From Alphaproteobacteria bacterium (lineage in GTDB: Bacteria; Pseudomonadota; Alphaproteobacteria; Rhizobiales; Xanthobacteraceae): a stretch of DNA of 46,455 nt. The stretch is taken from positions 1 through 46,455 of the forward strand of contig VGEP01000033.1 in NCBI GenBank assembly GCA_016869215.1, in the 5' to 3' direction. The notes under the pieces are model-generated. The model was not told the DNA's origin. It saw nothing but the letters and a program-made list of their open reading frames with translations, and made no database searches. This document shows positions 8,661 to 16,334 of this stretch, piece by piece. The first letter of the stretch is position 1; every line of letters starts with the position of its first letter. The position numbers and the translations under genes are program-made.

Positions 8661-9248
8661 ATGAAACACCCGTCCAATAACGGCCTGTTCGCCTATTGGA
8701 ACGCACAGCGCGGCGACCGGCTGGCGCCCGAACGCGCCGACATCGAGCCGAGCGCGATCCGCAAGCTGCTGGGCGACACCTTCGTGCTGGAGGTGGACCG
8801 GTTCGGCGCTTACCCGTTCCGGCTTGCCGGCACCCGCCTCTGCGCGCTGTTCGGCCGCGAGTTGAAGACAGAGAGCTTCGTCAGGCTGTGGGAGCGAGCG
8901 GGCCAGACCGCCGTGCGCGAGCTGCTTGCGGTGGTCACGGAAGAGAAAACCGGCGTGGTGGCCAGCGCCGCCGGAGCGACGTCCGACGACACGCTGCTCC
9001 CGGTCGACCTCGAACTGCTGCTGCTGCCATTGGCCTCCGAGTCCCGCGCCGATGCGCGCATCCTGGGCGCGCTGGCTCCCATGACCGCGCCCTACTGGCT
9101 CGGCGTCCGAACGGTCGGTCCGCTCGAAATGGGCATGTTCCGGCACGTCGGCGCGGCCTTCGACGCCGCGCCCGCGCCGCGGCTTCGGGCCGCCACAGGA
9201 CGGCTGAAGCATGGCTTGACTGTCTACGAAGGCGGCCGGCAGGACTGA
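8661..9248 (+). CDS. PAS domain-containing protein (PAS_5 type)
   Basis: A 195-residue soluble protein. The N-terminal YWNAQRGDRLAPERADIEP motif, the following LGDTFVLEVDR...FRLAGTRLCALFGREL and a long hydrophobic strand region (LELLLLPLA) match the PAS_5 family found in Hyphomicrobiales. PAS folds sense ligands or mediate contacts; no effector domain is attached, so it may act as a partner. GGGGAGCGAAA lies before ATG 8661, giving a clear start. The downstream tandem PilZ gene begins 113 bp later in the same direction, a pairing that suggests shared signalling, though this is inference. Confidence 0.85.
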   Translation: MKHPSNNGLFAYWNAQRGDRLAPERADIEPSAIRKLLGDTFVLEVDRFGAYPFRLAGTRLCALFGRELKTESFVRLWERAGQTAVRELLAVVTEEKTGVVASAAGATSDDTLLPVDLELLLLPLASESRADARILGALAPMTAPYWLGVRTVGPLEMGMFRHVGAAFDAAPAPRLRAATGRLKHGLTVYEGGRQD

Positions 9249-9361
9249 GCGCAATTACCCGGAACTTTTGAGGATTATTGCACGGAGCGAAAAATAACCC
9301 CCCGTTTACGAAGCCTGCATAGTCTCACGGCTTGGTTGTACCATTATGAGTTTGCCGCGCC

Positions 9362-9979
9362 ATGGCGCTGCCCCAGGCCAAAGCCAGCCTACTGAACCAC
9401 GCGCAGGAGCGCCGACGCCACCAACGGGTGCGCGTCAACCTGCTCGGACGCTATATGCTGTCGGACCGGCAGGAATATCCTTGCCAAGTCGTCAACATGT
9501 CTCCGGGCGGAATGGCGCTGATCGCGCCGCAGGTCGGCGCCGTCGGCGAGCGTGTCATCGCCTACGTCGATCATCTCGGCCGGCTTGAAGGCAAGATCGC
9601 CCGCCATTTCCAGAGCGGCTTCGCCATGACGATCTCGGCGACGCCGCGCAAGCGCGACAAGCTCGCAGCCCAGCTCACGTGGCTCGCCAACCGCCACATC
9701 CTGAACCTGCCCGAAGACCGCCGCCACGGCCGCTTCGTGCCGAAGAACCCGGCGGCGCGCCTGATTCTGCCCAACGGCCTCAACGTCGGGGTCCGGATCA
9801 TCGACATTTCGCTGTCGGGCGCCGGCGTCGCGACCGAGCACCGGCCGGAAATCGGTAGCCACGTCACCCTCGGCAAGATCCCGGGCCGGGTGGTGCGTCA
9901 CCTCGAAGAAGGCTTCGCCATCGAGTTCACCCGGCTGCAGCACCCGGACTCGGTGGAAGAGAACGCCGCCGCATCGTAA
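9362..9979 (+). CDS. Tandem PilZ domain protein
   Basis: A 205-residue cytosolic protein with two PilZ domains, the cyclic-di-GMP receptor fold. Domain 1 (about 17-100) has RRRHQR and NMSPGG. Domain 2 (about 118-195) has DRRHGRF and DISLSGAG. Both therefore keep an Arg-rich motif and the D/NxSxxG motif that bind the ligand. Such proteins alter motility, exopolysaccharide or adhesion when the messenger is high. It precedes a LapG-like cysteine protease gene, which itself belongs to a cyclic-di-GMP-regulated process in other bacteria. Single-gene transcription is likely: 338 bp separate it from the next gene. Confidence 0.88.
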   Translation: MALPQAKASLLNHAQERRRHQRVRVNLLGRYMLSDRQEYPCQVVNMSPGGMALIAPQVGAVGERVIAYVDHLGRLEGKIARHFQSGFAMTISATPRKRDKLAAQLTWLANRHILNLPEDRRHGRFVPKNPAARLILPNGLNVGVRIIDISLSGAGVATEHRPEIGSHVTLGKIPGRVVRHLEEGFAIEFTRLQHPDSVEENAAAS

Positions 9980-10134
9980 ACGCGAAGTTACCGCAATCGC
10001 AGCTTCCGGCCGTCTGAACCGGACTACAGCCCGGCTGCGCGCACCGATGTGCGGCCGGTCAGCGGCCCTCTCCCAGCCTTAACGCAACCCAGTTCACCGC
10101 CCGCGAGCGCAGGCCCGCGCTACGGTGGCGCGCT

Positions 10135-10260
10135 TAAAATTACAATTTTAGTCAAATTCGATTTTACTGTATTTTATGCAAACTCGACTTAAATAAATCA
10201 AGTATTCGTCTCAGTCTTTATTTTGGTTGTCTTCAAAATGACTTTGGCCAATTAGCGGCA
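10135..10260. other. AT-rich intergenic stretch before the LapG-like gene
   Basis: Within the 338-bp gap 9980-10317, bases from about 10135 to 10250 are far richer in A and T than the GC-rich surroundings, with runs such as TTAAAATTACAATTTTAG and TTTATTTTGG. This is likely promoter or nucleoid-protein-binding DNA. No ORF or RNA gene is visible in it. Confidence 0.5.
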
Positions 10261-10261
10261 A

Positions 10262-10276
10262 CACAAAGGCTTTGTG
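10262..10276. promoter_or_regulatory. Perfect palindrome upstream of the LapG-like gene
   Basis: CACAAAG and CTTTGTG surround a single central G. This is a good shape for a dimeric repressor site, at 42-56 bp before the start codon. Alternatively it is an RNA hairpin in the leader. Confidence 0.45.
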
Positions 10277-10281
10277 GGAAA

Positions 10282-10314
10282 TGTGACCCCAACAAGACGG
10301 GGAACGGGGTCACA
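10282..10314. promoter_or_regulatory. Nine-bp inverted repeat directly before the start codon of the LapG-like gene
   Basis: TGTGACCCC and GGGGTCACA are separated by 15 bases and end 3 bp before ATG 10318. In RNA this would form a hairpin over the translation start region; on DNA it could be an operator. No obvious Shine-Dalgarno sequence lies between the arms except GACGGGGA in the loop. Confidence 0.5.
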
Positions 10315-10317
10315 CAG

Positions 10318-10947
10318 ATGCCGGTTCAGGCAAAACGAATTCTCGGCACGGCTTTGGCCGCAGCCATCTTCGCGGTCCTTGGCGCGGCGGCGCAGGCGCA
10401 GTCCCATCGGCCGATCCATGTGTCGGTCGGCGAGACGTCGCGGCCACCGATCGGCTGGGTCGAGTTCTGCAACGAGCACCCGCGCGAATGCGCGACCCGG
10501 CCGTCGCAGCCGCGTGACGTGGTGCTGACGCAGAAAGCCTGGCGCGATCTCGTGCGCGTCAACCGCTGGGTCAACGAGAGCATCAAGCCCGTGACCGACA
10601 TGGAACAGTGGGGCGTGGTCGAACGCTGGTCCTATCCCGACACCGGGAAGGGCGACTGCGAGGACTACGTCCTGCTCAAGCGCCGCATGCTGATGCAAGC
10701 GGGCTGGCCGCGCGAGGCGCTGCTGATCACCGTGGTGCGCGACAAGAAGGGCGAAGGCCACGCCGTACTCACGGTCAAGACCGACAAGGGCGACTACGTC
10801 CTCGATAACCAGGAGGAGCAGGTGCTCCTCTGGTCCGAAACCGGCTACCGCTTCGTCAAGCGCCAGTCCCAGGGCGATCCCAATCTCTGGGTCGCGCTCG
10901 GCGATCCGCGGCCGGCGATCTCCACTGCGGCTGCATCCACACGCTGA
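10318..10947 (+). CDS. Transglutaminase-like cysteine protease (BTLCP, LapG-like)
   Basis: A 209-residue secreted protein. A signal peptide ends near AAQAQS (about residue 28). The fold carries Cys114 in GDCEDY, His148 in GEGHAVL and Asp163 in LDNQ, the papain-like triad of the bacterial transglutaminase-like cysteine proteinase family (PF06035), which includes LapG. LapG trims large adhesins at the cell surface and is held by LapD when cyclic-di-GMP is high; no lapD or adhesin gene lies next to this one, so the substrate is unproven. The ATG is preceded by an unusual double inverted-repeat region. A clean terminator follows at 11014-11050. Confidence 0.88.
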   Translation: MPVQAKRILGTALAAAIFAVLGAAAQAQSHRPIHVSVGETSRPPIGWVEFCNEHPRECATRPSQPRDVVLTQKAWRDLVRVNRWVNESIKPVTDMEQWGVVERWSYPDTGKGDCEDYVLLKRRMLMQAGWPREALLITVVRDKKGEGHAVLTVKTDKGDYVLDNQEEQVLLWSETGYRFVKRQSQGDPNLWVALGDPRPAISTAAASTR

Positions 10948-11013
10948 GCACTAAGGAGCTACGCGTCCCCGGTCACGTCCCCACCCCTCCCCGTCCCCAG
11001 ACCGGGTTCGCGC

Positions 11014-11050
11014 GCGGCCGGCGTCCCCCAACGCCGGCCGCACCTTTTTT
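11014..11050 (+). terminator. Rho-independent terminator after the LapG-like gene
   Basis: GCGGCCGGCGT and ACGCCGGCCGC form a perfect 11-bp stem with a six-base loop, followed by ACC and a run of six T on the plus strand. Positions: arms 11014-11024 and 11031-11041. Confidence 0.85.
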
Positions 11051-11054
11051 GCCG

Positions 11055-11585
11055 TTAGCCCAGCCGCCTTAAGCCCTTCGCGTACTGCTGCCAGCGCCTG
11101 ACGTAGATATCCGAGCCGCCCGCAATCATCGCGGTGGTCTTTTCGTCGATGGTGCGGATCGCGCGCGCGGGCGAGCCCACAATCAGCGAATTGTCCGGAA
11201 AGCTCTTGCCCTCGGTCACGAGCGCGCCGGCGCCGACCAGCGAGTTCTTCCCGATCCTGGCGCCATTGAGCAGCATCGCGCCCATACCGATCAGCGAATT
11301 GTCGCCGACCGTGCAGCCGTGCAGGATGACGTTGTGGCCGATCACGCAGTTCGCGCCGATCGCCATCGGGAAACCCGGATCGGTGTGCAGCGTGGCATTG
11401 TCCTGAATCTGGCTGCGTTCGCCGAGCTCGATCCACTCGTTGTCGCCGCGCAGCACAGCGCCGAACCAGACGCTTGCGTGACTCTTCAGCCGCACGCGGC
11501 CGATCAGCACCGCGGTCTCGGCGACCCAATAGCGGCCGTCGGCTGGAAATTCCGGCGCCTGCCCGTCAAGCTCGTAGATCGGCAT
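11055..11585 (-). CDS. Gamma-class carbonic anhydrase-like hexapeptide protein
   Basis: A 176-residue left-handed beta-helix protein. Repeats of the hexapeptide type run across most of the length (VLIGRV, SVWFGAVLRGD, VIGHNVILHGCTVGDNSLIGMGA). Three candidate zinc ligands are visible: the His of LHTDPG, the His of IGHNV and the His of LHGC, with the catalytic-type Arg/Asp in LRGDN and QIQDNA. This is the YrdA/PaaY/CaiE-type branch, a cytosolic gamma carbonic anhydrase or acyltransferase-like relative. ATG 11585 has CGGAGGGACGAC before it. It is the second gene of a possible pair with the 120-residue membrane protein. Confidence 0.9.
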   Translation of the reverse strand: MPIYELDGQAPEFPADGRYWVAETAVLIGRVRLKSHASVWFGAVLRGDNEWIELGERSQIQDNATLHTDPGFPMAIGANCVIGHNVILHGCTVGDNSLIGMGAMLLNGARIGKNSLVGAGALVTEGKSFPDNSLIVGSPARAIRTIDEKTTAMIAGGSDIYVRRWQQYAKGLRRLG

Positions 11586-11639
11586 GTCGTCCCTCCGTGC
11601 GGAACGACCGTGCCACGTTCCCAAAGACGATGCGAGCGT

Positions 11640-12002
11640 TCAGGCCACCAGCCGGCCGATGGACGACAGCGCCATCACCACGACCGTGCCCGACATCAGG
11701 CTCCAGAAGCCCGCGACCAGCGCCGCCATCATGCCGAAGCCGAAACCGCCGCGGCCAACCTGGGAAAGACGGATGGTATAGCGGACGATGATGAAGGGCG
11801 CGGCGAACAGCAGGAACGGCACCGCCGCCAGCGCCTGGTTGCGCTCGCCCTCGTGCAGCAACCGGAAACTCGCCGGCTGCATGGTCAGCATCTGGTAGCC
11901 GCTGGACAAAAGCCCGGCCACCGCAAACCCGATTGCCAGCGCCAAGAGCGACTGCGCAGAGTTCGACCACACCAGCGAAAAAACCAACGCTTCCGGAGAC
12001 AT
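11640..12002 (-). CDS. Three-helix membrane protein of unknown function
   Basis: About 120 residues with three hydrophobic segments, roughly residues 17-39, 63-83 and 90-116 (ending in FWSLMSGTVVVMAL). A short conserved-looking cytoplasmic loop carries MQPASFRLLHEGERNQAL. It resembles uncharacterised Hyphomicrobiales inner-membrane proteins (possibly the family now called DUF6949, an attribution from memory). ATG 12002 is taken as start; GTG 12017 is possible. It lies 54 bp upstream of the gamma carbonic anhydrase-like gene and is divergent from the next plus-strand gene. Confidence 0.65.
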   Translation of the reverse strand: MSPEALVFSLVWSNSAQSLLALAIGFAVAGLLSSGYQMLTMQPASFRLLHEGERNQALAAVPFLLFAAPFIIVRYTIRLSQVGRGGFGFGMMAALVAGFWSLMSGTVVVMALSSIGRLVA

Positions 12003-12150
12003 CGACCAGGGCCCCACCGGTACGAGACCCGAAAGCTTTCCCAGATCGGCGGGCGGCCCGCCACCGTATCGTTAAGAGACGGTTAACGCCCGCCGGGTCC
12101 CATACGGTGGGGCGATTCGGCTGGGGACTTCGGTGGCCTACGCGGGAACG

Positions 12151-12834
12151 ATGGGACGGCGGCGGCGGGGCGGAGGCCTGTTCGCACGGCTGCTGATGGT
12201 GCTGTTCGGGATGACCATGGCGGGGCTCGCGAGCGCGCCTGTGGTCTGGATGCTGTGGCCACAGCCGAAGCCCGTAGCGCCCGATGCGCCCTCGTTGCCG
12301 ATTACCGTCGGCGGGGTGACGTTCAACGTGCCGCCCGGCGCGATCCGGGTGGCGATGCAGCGCCGCCCGGGCTCGCAAGCCCGCATCGACCTTGCCTTCG
12401 TCTGGCCGACGCTCGCGCCACCTGGCCCCGCGGGCATGCCCGCGCCCAACGCCGTTCCCGACACCTCCGAGCGGCTGTTCGTGACCATTGCCGTCAGCGA
12501 TGGCACGCTGGCGCCGCTGGAGCGGCTGAAGACGATCTATCCGCGTTACACCGCCGCGGGTCCGGTGGTCGGGCCGGACGGCCTGACGGTGCAAGGCTTC
12601 CGAGCCGACTCCCCCTATCTCGGAGAAGACCTGATCTACCACGCCGCGGCGCCGGAACGATTCCTGCTCCGCTGCACCATGCCCAAAGGCCCGACGCCCG
12701 CGATGTGCCTGCACGAGCGGCGCATCGAGGGGGCCGACCTCACCGTGCGTTTTCCGCGCGAATGGCTGAGCGACTGGCGAACGGTCGCCGAGGGCATCGA
12801 ACGGCTGATTGCGGGATTCCGGCCGGCGCGCTGA
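12151..12834 (+). CDS. Membrane-anchored protein of unknown function
   Basis: About 227 residues. A basic N-terminus (MGRRRRGGG) precedes a single membrane segment (about 10-38), after which the protein would be periplasmic. The remaining part is compositionally ordinary and has several strands, LPITVGGVTFNVPPGAIRVAMQ and YLGEDLIYH, with a single paired-looking Cys region (RCTMPKGPTPAMC). No catalytic motif is recognised. ATG 12151 has GGGA upstream and gives the basic membrane-anchor start; GTG 12133 is an alternative. It is convergent with the DUF3126 gene. Confidence 0.7.
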   Translation: MGRRRRGGGLFARLLMVLFGMTMAGLASAPVVWMLWPQPKPVAPDAPSLPITVGGVTFNVPPGAIRVAMQRRPGSQARIDLAFVWPTLAPPGPAGMPAPNAVPDTSERLFVTIAVSDGTLAPLERLKTIYPRYTAAGPVVGPDGLTVQGFRADSPYLGEDLIYHAAAPERFLLRCTMPKGPTPAMCLHERRIEGADLTVRFPREWLSDWRTVAEGIERLIAGFRPAR

Positions 12835-12843
12835 GACGCACCG

Positions 12844-13254
12844 TCACTCGGGGAGATCGACGTCGAGGATCGGCAGCTCGAAAATGTAGGAGCGGCGGCC
12901 CTTCTCGTTCTCCAGGAACAGCACGCCGAGGAATTCATCGCCGATATAGACCTCCAGAGAGTCGGTCTTCTTCGGACGCGTCACGACGCGGATGTTTTCG
13001 TTATCGAACTTGCCTCGGAGATAGGCGTTCAATGCCGGGACCGGCTGGAAGCTTGGGTCGTTGCTGACCTGGATCACCATCCGGAAATTGTAGGACCGAT
13101 CGCCGTCCTCGTCGTCGACGGTCAACTCGCCAAGATCGTCCTCGCCCACGAACACTTCGGCGGTGTCGCCGCGCTTCGGAACGACGCGGATGGCGGCGTT
13201 GCCGAACAGCTGGCGCAGGTAGGCGTCGAGCTTTTTGACTTCGATGACGTCCAC
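12844..13254 (-). CDS. Double DUF3126 protein
   Basis: A 136-residue protein formed from two tandem copies of the DUF3126 module. Copy 1 (about 5-66) has LDAYLRQLFGNAAIRVVPK and DDEDGDRSYNFRMVIQV. Copy 2 (about 72-134) has LNAYLRGKFDNENIRVVTR and NEKGRRSYIFELPILDVDL. The family is a small acidic alphaproteobacterial protein of unknown function. GTG 13254 is preferred: GAGGGGACCCC lies upstream, and a longer in-frame extension from ATG 13755 only reads the shadow of cysE. Downstream of cysE in the same direction with 65 bp between them, so probably co-transcribed. Confidence 0.85.
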   Translation of the reverse strand: MDVIEVKKLDAYLRQLFGNAAIRVVPKRGDTAEVFVGEDDLGELTVDDEDGDRSYNFRMVIQVSNDPSFQPVPALNAYLRGKFDNENIRVVTRPKKTDSLEVYIGDEFLGVLFLENEKGRRSYIFELPILDVDLPE

Positions 13255-13319
13255 GGGGTCCCCTCGGCTGTACGGCTCCGCTCTAACACGGGGACCCGCG
13301 ACTGCAAACAATGCACGCG

Positions 13320-14135
13320 CTATCCGGGGAACATATGGTCCATGGTCAACGACGGCTCCTGGCACGGCGCGTCGCCCACGACCTTCGCCGGGACGCCGGC
13401 GACCGTGACGTTGTTCGGGACCGACTTGAGCACCACCGATCCCGCCGCCACACGCGCGCAACGGCCGACTTCGATGTTGCCGATGATCTTGGCGCCCGCC
13501 CCGATCAGGACGCCGTCGGCGATCTTGGGATGGCGATCGCCGTGGGTCTTGCCGGTGCCGCCGAGCGTCACGTCGTGCAGCATCGAGACGTTGTCCCCGA
13601 TGGACGCCGTCTCGCCGACCACGAGGCCGGTGGCGTGATCCAGGAAGATGCCGCGGCCGACATTGGCCGCCGGATGGATGTCGCACTGGAGCGCGGCCGA
13701 CACGCGGCTCTGAAGGTAGTACGCGAAATCCTTGCGCCCCTGGCCCCAGAGCCAATGGGCAAGCCTATGGGCCTGAATGGCGTGAAAGCCCTTGAAGTAG
13801 AGCACCGGCTCCACGAAGCGATCGGTCGCAGGGTCCCGGTCGTAGATCGCGACAATATCGGCGCGGAACGCATCCCCGATCTGCGGCTCGCCCTCCAGCG
13901 CGTCCGCGTAGGCCTGCCGGATCAGTTCGGCAGACACGTCCGGATGGTCGAGGCGTTCGCTGACCCGGTGAATGACCGCGGCTTCGAGCGTGTCGTGGTG
14001 CAGGACCGACGAATAGATGAAAGTCCCGATCTGCGGCTCGCGCCGGGCGATGTCCTCGGCCTCGTCGCGAATGCGCGCCCAGACCGGGTCGACCTTTGGC
14101 AGCCCGCCGACCGTTCTCGATTGCTGCATCGCCAT
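13320..14135 (-). CDS. cysE: Serine O-acetyltransferase
   Basis: Transfers acetyl from acetyl-CoA to L-serine, the first step of cysteine synthesis. The 271-residue length matches the long CysE type. The N-terminal helical domain (about 12-150) is followed by the hexapeptide beta-helix with DIHPAANVGRGIFLDHATG, VGETASIGDNVSMLHDVTLGGTG and GDRHPKIADGVLIGAGAKI. These include the catalytic Asp/His pair region of the family. GGAGACGAGCC precedes ATG 14135; Met at 14129 is a second option. The DUF3126 gene follows. The alphaproteobacterial cysE-DUF3126 adjacency supports the call. Confidence 0.96.
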   Translation of the reverse strand: MAMQQSRTVGGLPKVDPVWARIRDEAEDIARREPQIGTFIYSSVLHHDTLEAAVIHRVSERLDHPDVSAELIRQAYADALEGEPQIGDAFRADIVAIYDRDPATDRFVEPVLYFKGFHAIQAHRLAHWLWGQGRKDFAYYLQSRVSAALQCDIHPAANVGRGIFLDHATGLVVGETASIGDNVSMLHDVTLGGTGKTHGDRHPKIADGVLIGAGAKIIGNIEVGRCARVAAGSVVLKSVPNNVTVAGVPAKVVGDAPCQEPSLTMDHMFPG

Positions 14136-14243
14136 GGCTCGTCTCCCGGTTTCGTCCGGACGTCAGGTCGTCTTGTAGCACAGCTAGGACGCAAGCCTCG
14201 AACACGCAACGTGAAATCCATAATATCTATCTAAATCATATCT

Positions 14244-15137
14244 TTATGACGACTTTTTGAGATTCGATAGAAATTCCCTGATGGCGTTGGTGAACTGATC
14301 GTTGCGGTCGCCGGCGACCATGTGCCGGGCGCCGCTGACATCGACATAGGTGGCGTGCGGGACCAGTTCGAGAAAGTCCTTGGCGTGAGCTTCCTGGACA
14401 AGCTCGGAGGAAGCACCGCGTACCAGCAATGCCGGAACCTCGATCCGCCGGGCCGCTTCGACCAGCATGGTCTCGACCATATCCCCGCCCGGCCCGCTGC
14501 GGCGCTTGCCGTCCAGGAACCGCGGATCCCAGTGCCAGCGCCAACGCCCGTCGGGATGCAGCCGGAGGTTCTTCTTCAGTCCCTCGTGCGACCGCGGCCG
14601 GGGCCGGTGCGGCAGGTAGGCCGCCACCGCGTCGGCAGCCTCCGCGATCGAGCCGAAGCCCTCCCGGGCGTGGGCGCGCATGAAACCCTGGACCTTGGCG
14701 ACCCCTTCAAGGTCGACGCGCGGGGTGATGTCGACCAGAATCAGCGCAGCGAACACGCCCCCATTGGCAGGGCGCTTCGCACCTTCTGCAAGCATGCTCG
14801 CAATGCCTCCAAGCGAGGCGCCGACCGCGACCGGCCGCACGCCGTGCCGCTCGGCAAGCGTGTCGGCGAGCTTGCGCGCATCGGCGGCAAAATCGCCGAA
14901 ATCGTAGCAGCCTTCCTTCACCCACTCGGAATCGCCATGGCCGCGCTGGTCCACCGCATAGGCGACCCGGCCCATGCGCGCGATGACGTCGCCGGCGTTG
15001 CGCCAGGCGTGGCGCGTCTGCCCGCCACCGTGCAGAAGCAGAACCGGCGGCCCCTCCTCGCCATAGACGTCGGCGGCCAGCGTGTTGCCGTCGGCGCCTT
15101 TGAATGTCGCGGACGCCGGCGTGATGTGACGCGTCAT
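14244..15137 (-). CDS. Alpha/beta hydrolase (first of two adjacent paralogues)
   Basis: A 297-residue alpha/beta hydrolase. Motifs: HGGGQ oxyanion loop near residue 36, DQRGHGDSEW, nucleophile elbow GASLGG (Ser near 109), a cap-like region with Arg/Pro-rich sequence (about 175-205), an acidic residue after VPALLVRGASSEL, and a late His in GARHMV (near 277). The start overlaps the preceding hydrolase stop as ATGA, indicating translational coupling. The substrate is unknown; relatives act as esterases, haloalkane or epoxide hydrolases. It is probably cytosolic, since no signal peptide is present. Confidence 0.9.
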   Translation of the reverse strand: MTRHITPASATFKGADGNTLAADVYGEEGPPVLLLHGGGQTRHAWRNAGDVIARMGRVAYAVDQRGHGDSEWVKEGCYDFGDFAADARKLADTLAERHGVRPVAVGASLGGIASMLAEGAKRPANGGVFAALILVDITPRVDLEGVAKVQGFMRAHAREGFGSIAEAADAVAAYLPHRPRPRSHEGLKKNLRLHPDGRWRWHWDPRFLDGKRRSGPGGDMVETMLVEAARRIEVPALLVRGASSELVQEAHAKDFLELVPHATYVDVSGARHMVAGDRNDQFTNAIREFLSNLKKSS

Positions 15138-15886
15138 CGATGCTCCTCGAAAAATTCCAGCGCGCCCGCTTTGAAGACCTTGTCGCCGACGGCAAGCATG
15201 TGGTCGCGGTTTGGGATCGTCAGCACGCGAGCGCCGGGGATCGTGGCGGCGAGGTCCTCGGCCGAGCCAGCGACCGTGTCTTTGCTGCCGACCGCGACCA
15301 GGACCGGTGCCCGGATCGACGCCGCCTGTTCGCGCGTCAGCGTCTGGCGGGTTCCGCGGATGCAGGCGGCCAGCGCCCTGCGGTCGGATCGGGTCTGGTC
15401 GGCAAATGCGCGGAAGGTGCGGCCCTGCGGGTCCGTAACATCGGCCAGCGACGGGGCCTCCAGGGCATCGGCGATGCTGCTCGGCAAGCCCACACCGTCG
15501 ATGAGATGCATGCCCAGGCCGCCGAGCACCAGCGATTGCACGGCGTCGGGATGCTCCAGGGCCAGGAACGCCGAAATGCGGGCGCCCATCGAATAGCCCA
15601 TGACGTGCGCGCGGCCGAGGCCGAGGTGTCGGATCAGCGCATGGACGTCGCCGGCCATTAAATTCGTGTGGTACTCGGCCGGCGCGTAGAGCTTGGCCGA
15701 GGCGCCGTGGCCGCGGTTGTCGAGCGCAATGGCGCGATAGCCCGCGCCGGTCAGGGTCGCGATCCAGCCGGGATGGACCCAGTTCACCTCCTTGTTCGAG
15801 GCGAAACCGTGCACCAGCAAGATCGGGTCGCCCGCGCCCTCGTCGAGGTAGGCAATCTCCACTGGGCCATTTTGGAATGAAGGCAT
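15134..15886 (-). CDS. Alpha/beta hydrolase (second of the adjacent pair)
   Basis: A 250-residue alpha/beta hydrolase. It has HGFASNKEVNW (oxyanion region near 25), LDNRGHGAS, the nucleophile elbow GYSMGA (Ser near 97), and a late catalytic His in NRDHMLAV. Acid candidate is in GSKDTVAG. The likely start is ATG 15886; in-frame extension to 16003 exists but lacks a start signal. It is transcribed first, and its stop overlaps the downstream hydrolase start by ATGA. The pair is probably made in fixed proportion, and both products may act on related esters; this is inference. Confidence 0.9.
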   Translation of the reverse strand: MPSFQNGPVEIAYLDEGAGDPILLVHGFASNKEVNWVHPGWIATLTGAGYRAIALDNRGHGASAKLYAPAEYHTNLMAGDVHALIRHLGLGRAHVMGYSMGARISAFLALEHPDAVQSLVLGGLGMHLIDGVGLPSSIADALEAPSLADVTDPQGRTFRAFADQTRSDRRALAACIRGTRQTLTREQAASIRAPVLVAVGSKDTVAGSAEDLAATIPGARVLTIPNRDHMLAVGDKVFKAGALEFFEEHR

Positions 15887-16078
15887 TGGACGCGAAGATA
15901 GAAACCAGGAGCGCCCACGGCGCAAGTATCCCGCGTCAATTCGCAGACCAGTCCCCCGTTTGCGCAACCGCGGCTTTTGCAGCCGTGGATTTGCAGGGTT
16001 CATGGATCACTAGGAAAGCGAAGGGCGGGTCGCTATGGTGCACCGCATCGCAACGAGAATCTGAGTCCCGGAAAGTCC

Positions 16079-16321
16079 ATGGCCGACCTCATCGTCCCGC
16101 ATTTCCATAACGATCCCGGCGTTCCGGTCATCGAAATCGGCGCCCGCGAGTTCATGTGCGTCGGTGCACGGTCGCCGTTCGACCACCCGCATGTGTTCCT
16201 CGACATGGGCGACGACAACGAGATCATCTGCCCCTACTGCTCCACGCTCTACCGCCACGATCCGGCGCTCGACCCGCACGCGGCACGTCCCGAAGCGTGT
16301 GCCCTGACCGAGACGGCCTGA
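16079..16321 (+). CDS. Zinc-finger protein, zf-CHCC (NDUFS6-like)
   Basis: An 80-residue protein. The metal site follows the Cys-His-Cys-Cys pattern: MCVG, then FDHPHVFLDMG, then EIICPYCSTLY. This is the fold of the accessory complex I subunit NDUFS6 in alphaproteobacteria and mitochondria, a small peripheral zinc protein. The start is ATG 16079, directly followed by a clear hydrophilic N-terminus. It is the first gene of a three-gene run with the FAD monooxygenase (13 bp later) and the MetE-like enzyme. The linked genes have no obvious complex I role, so the cellular function here may be different. Confidence 0.85.
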   Translation: MADLIVPHFHNDPGVPVIEIGAREFMCVGARSPFDHPHVFLDMGDDNEIICPYCSTLYRHDPALDPHAARPEACALTETA

Positions 16322-16334
16322 ACGCCGGGGCGCG

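Noticed and set aside
12844..13755. 303-codon read-through form of the DUF3126 protein
   Set aside because: The N-terminal 167 codons are a shadow of cysE; GTG 13254 has a proper ribosome binding site.
14322..15596. 424-codon plus-strand ORF
   Set aside because: Antisense to both alpha/beta hydrolases, with no start signal or domain.
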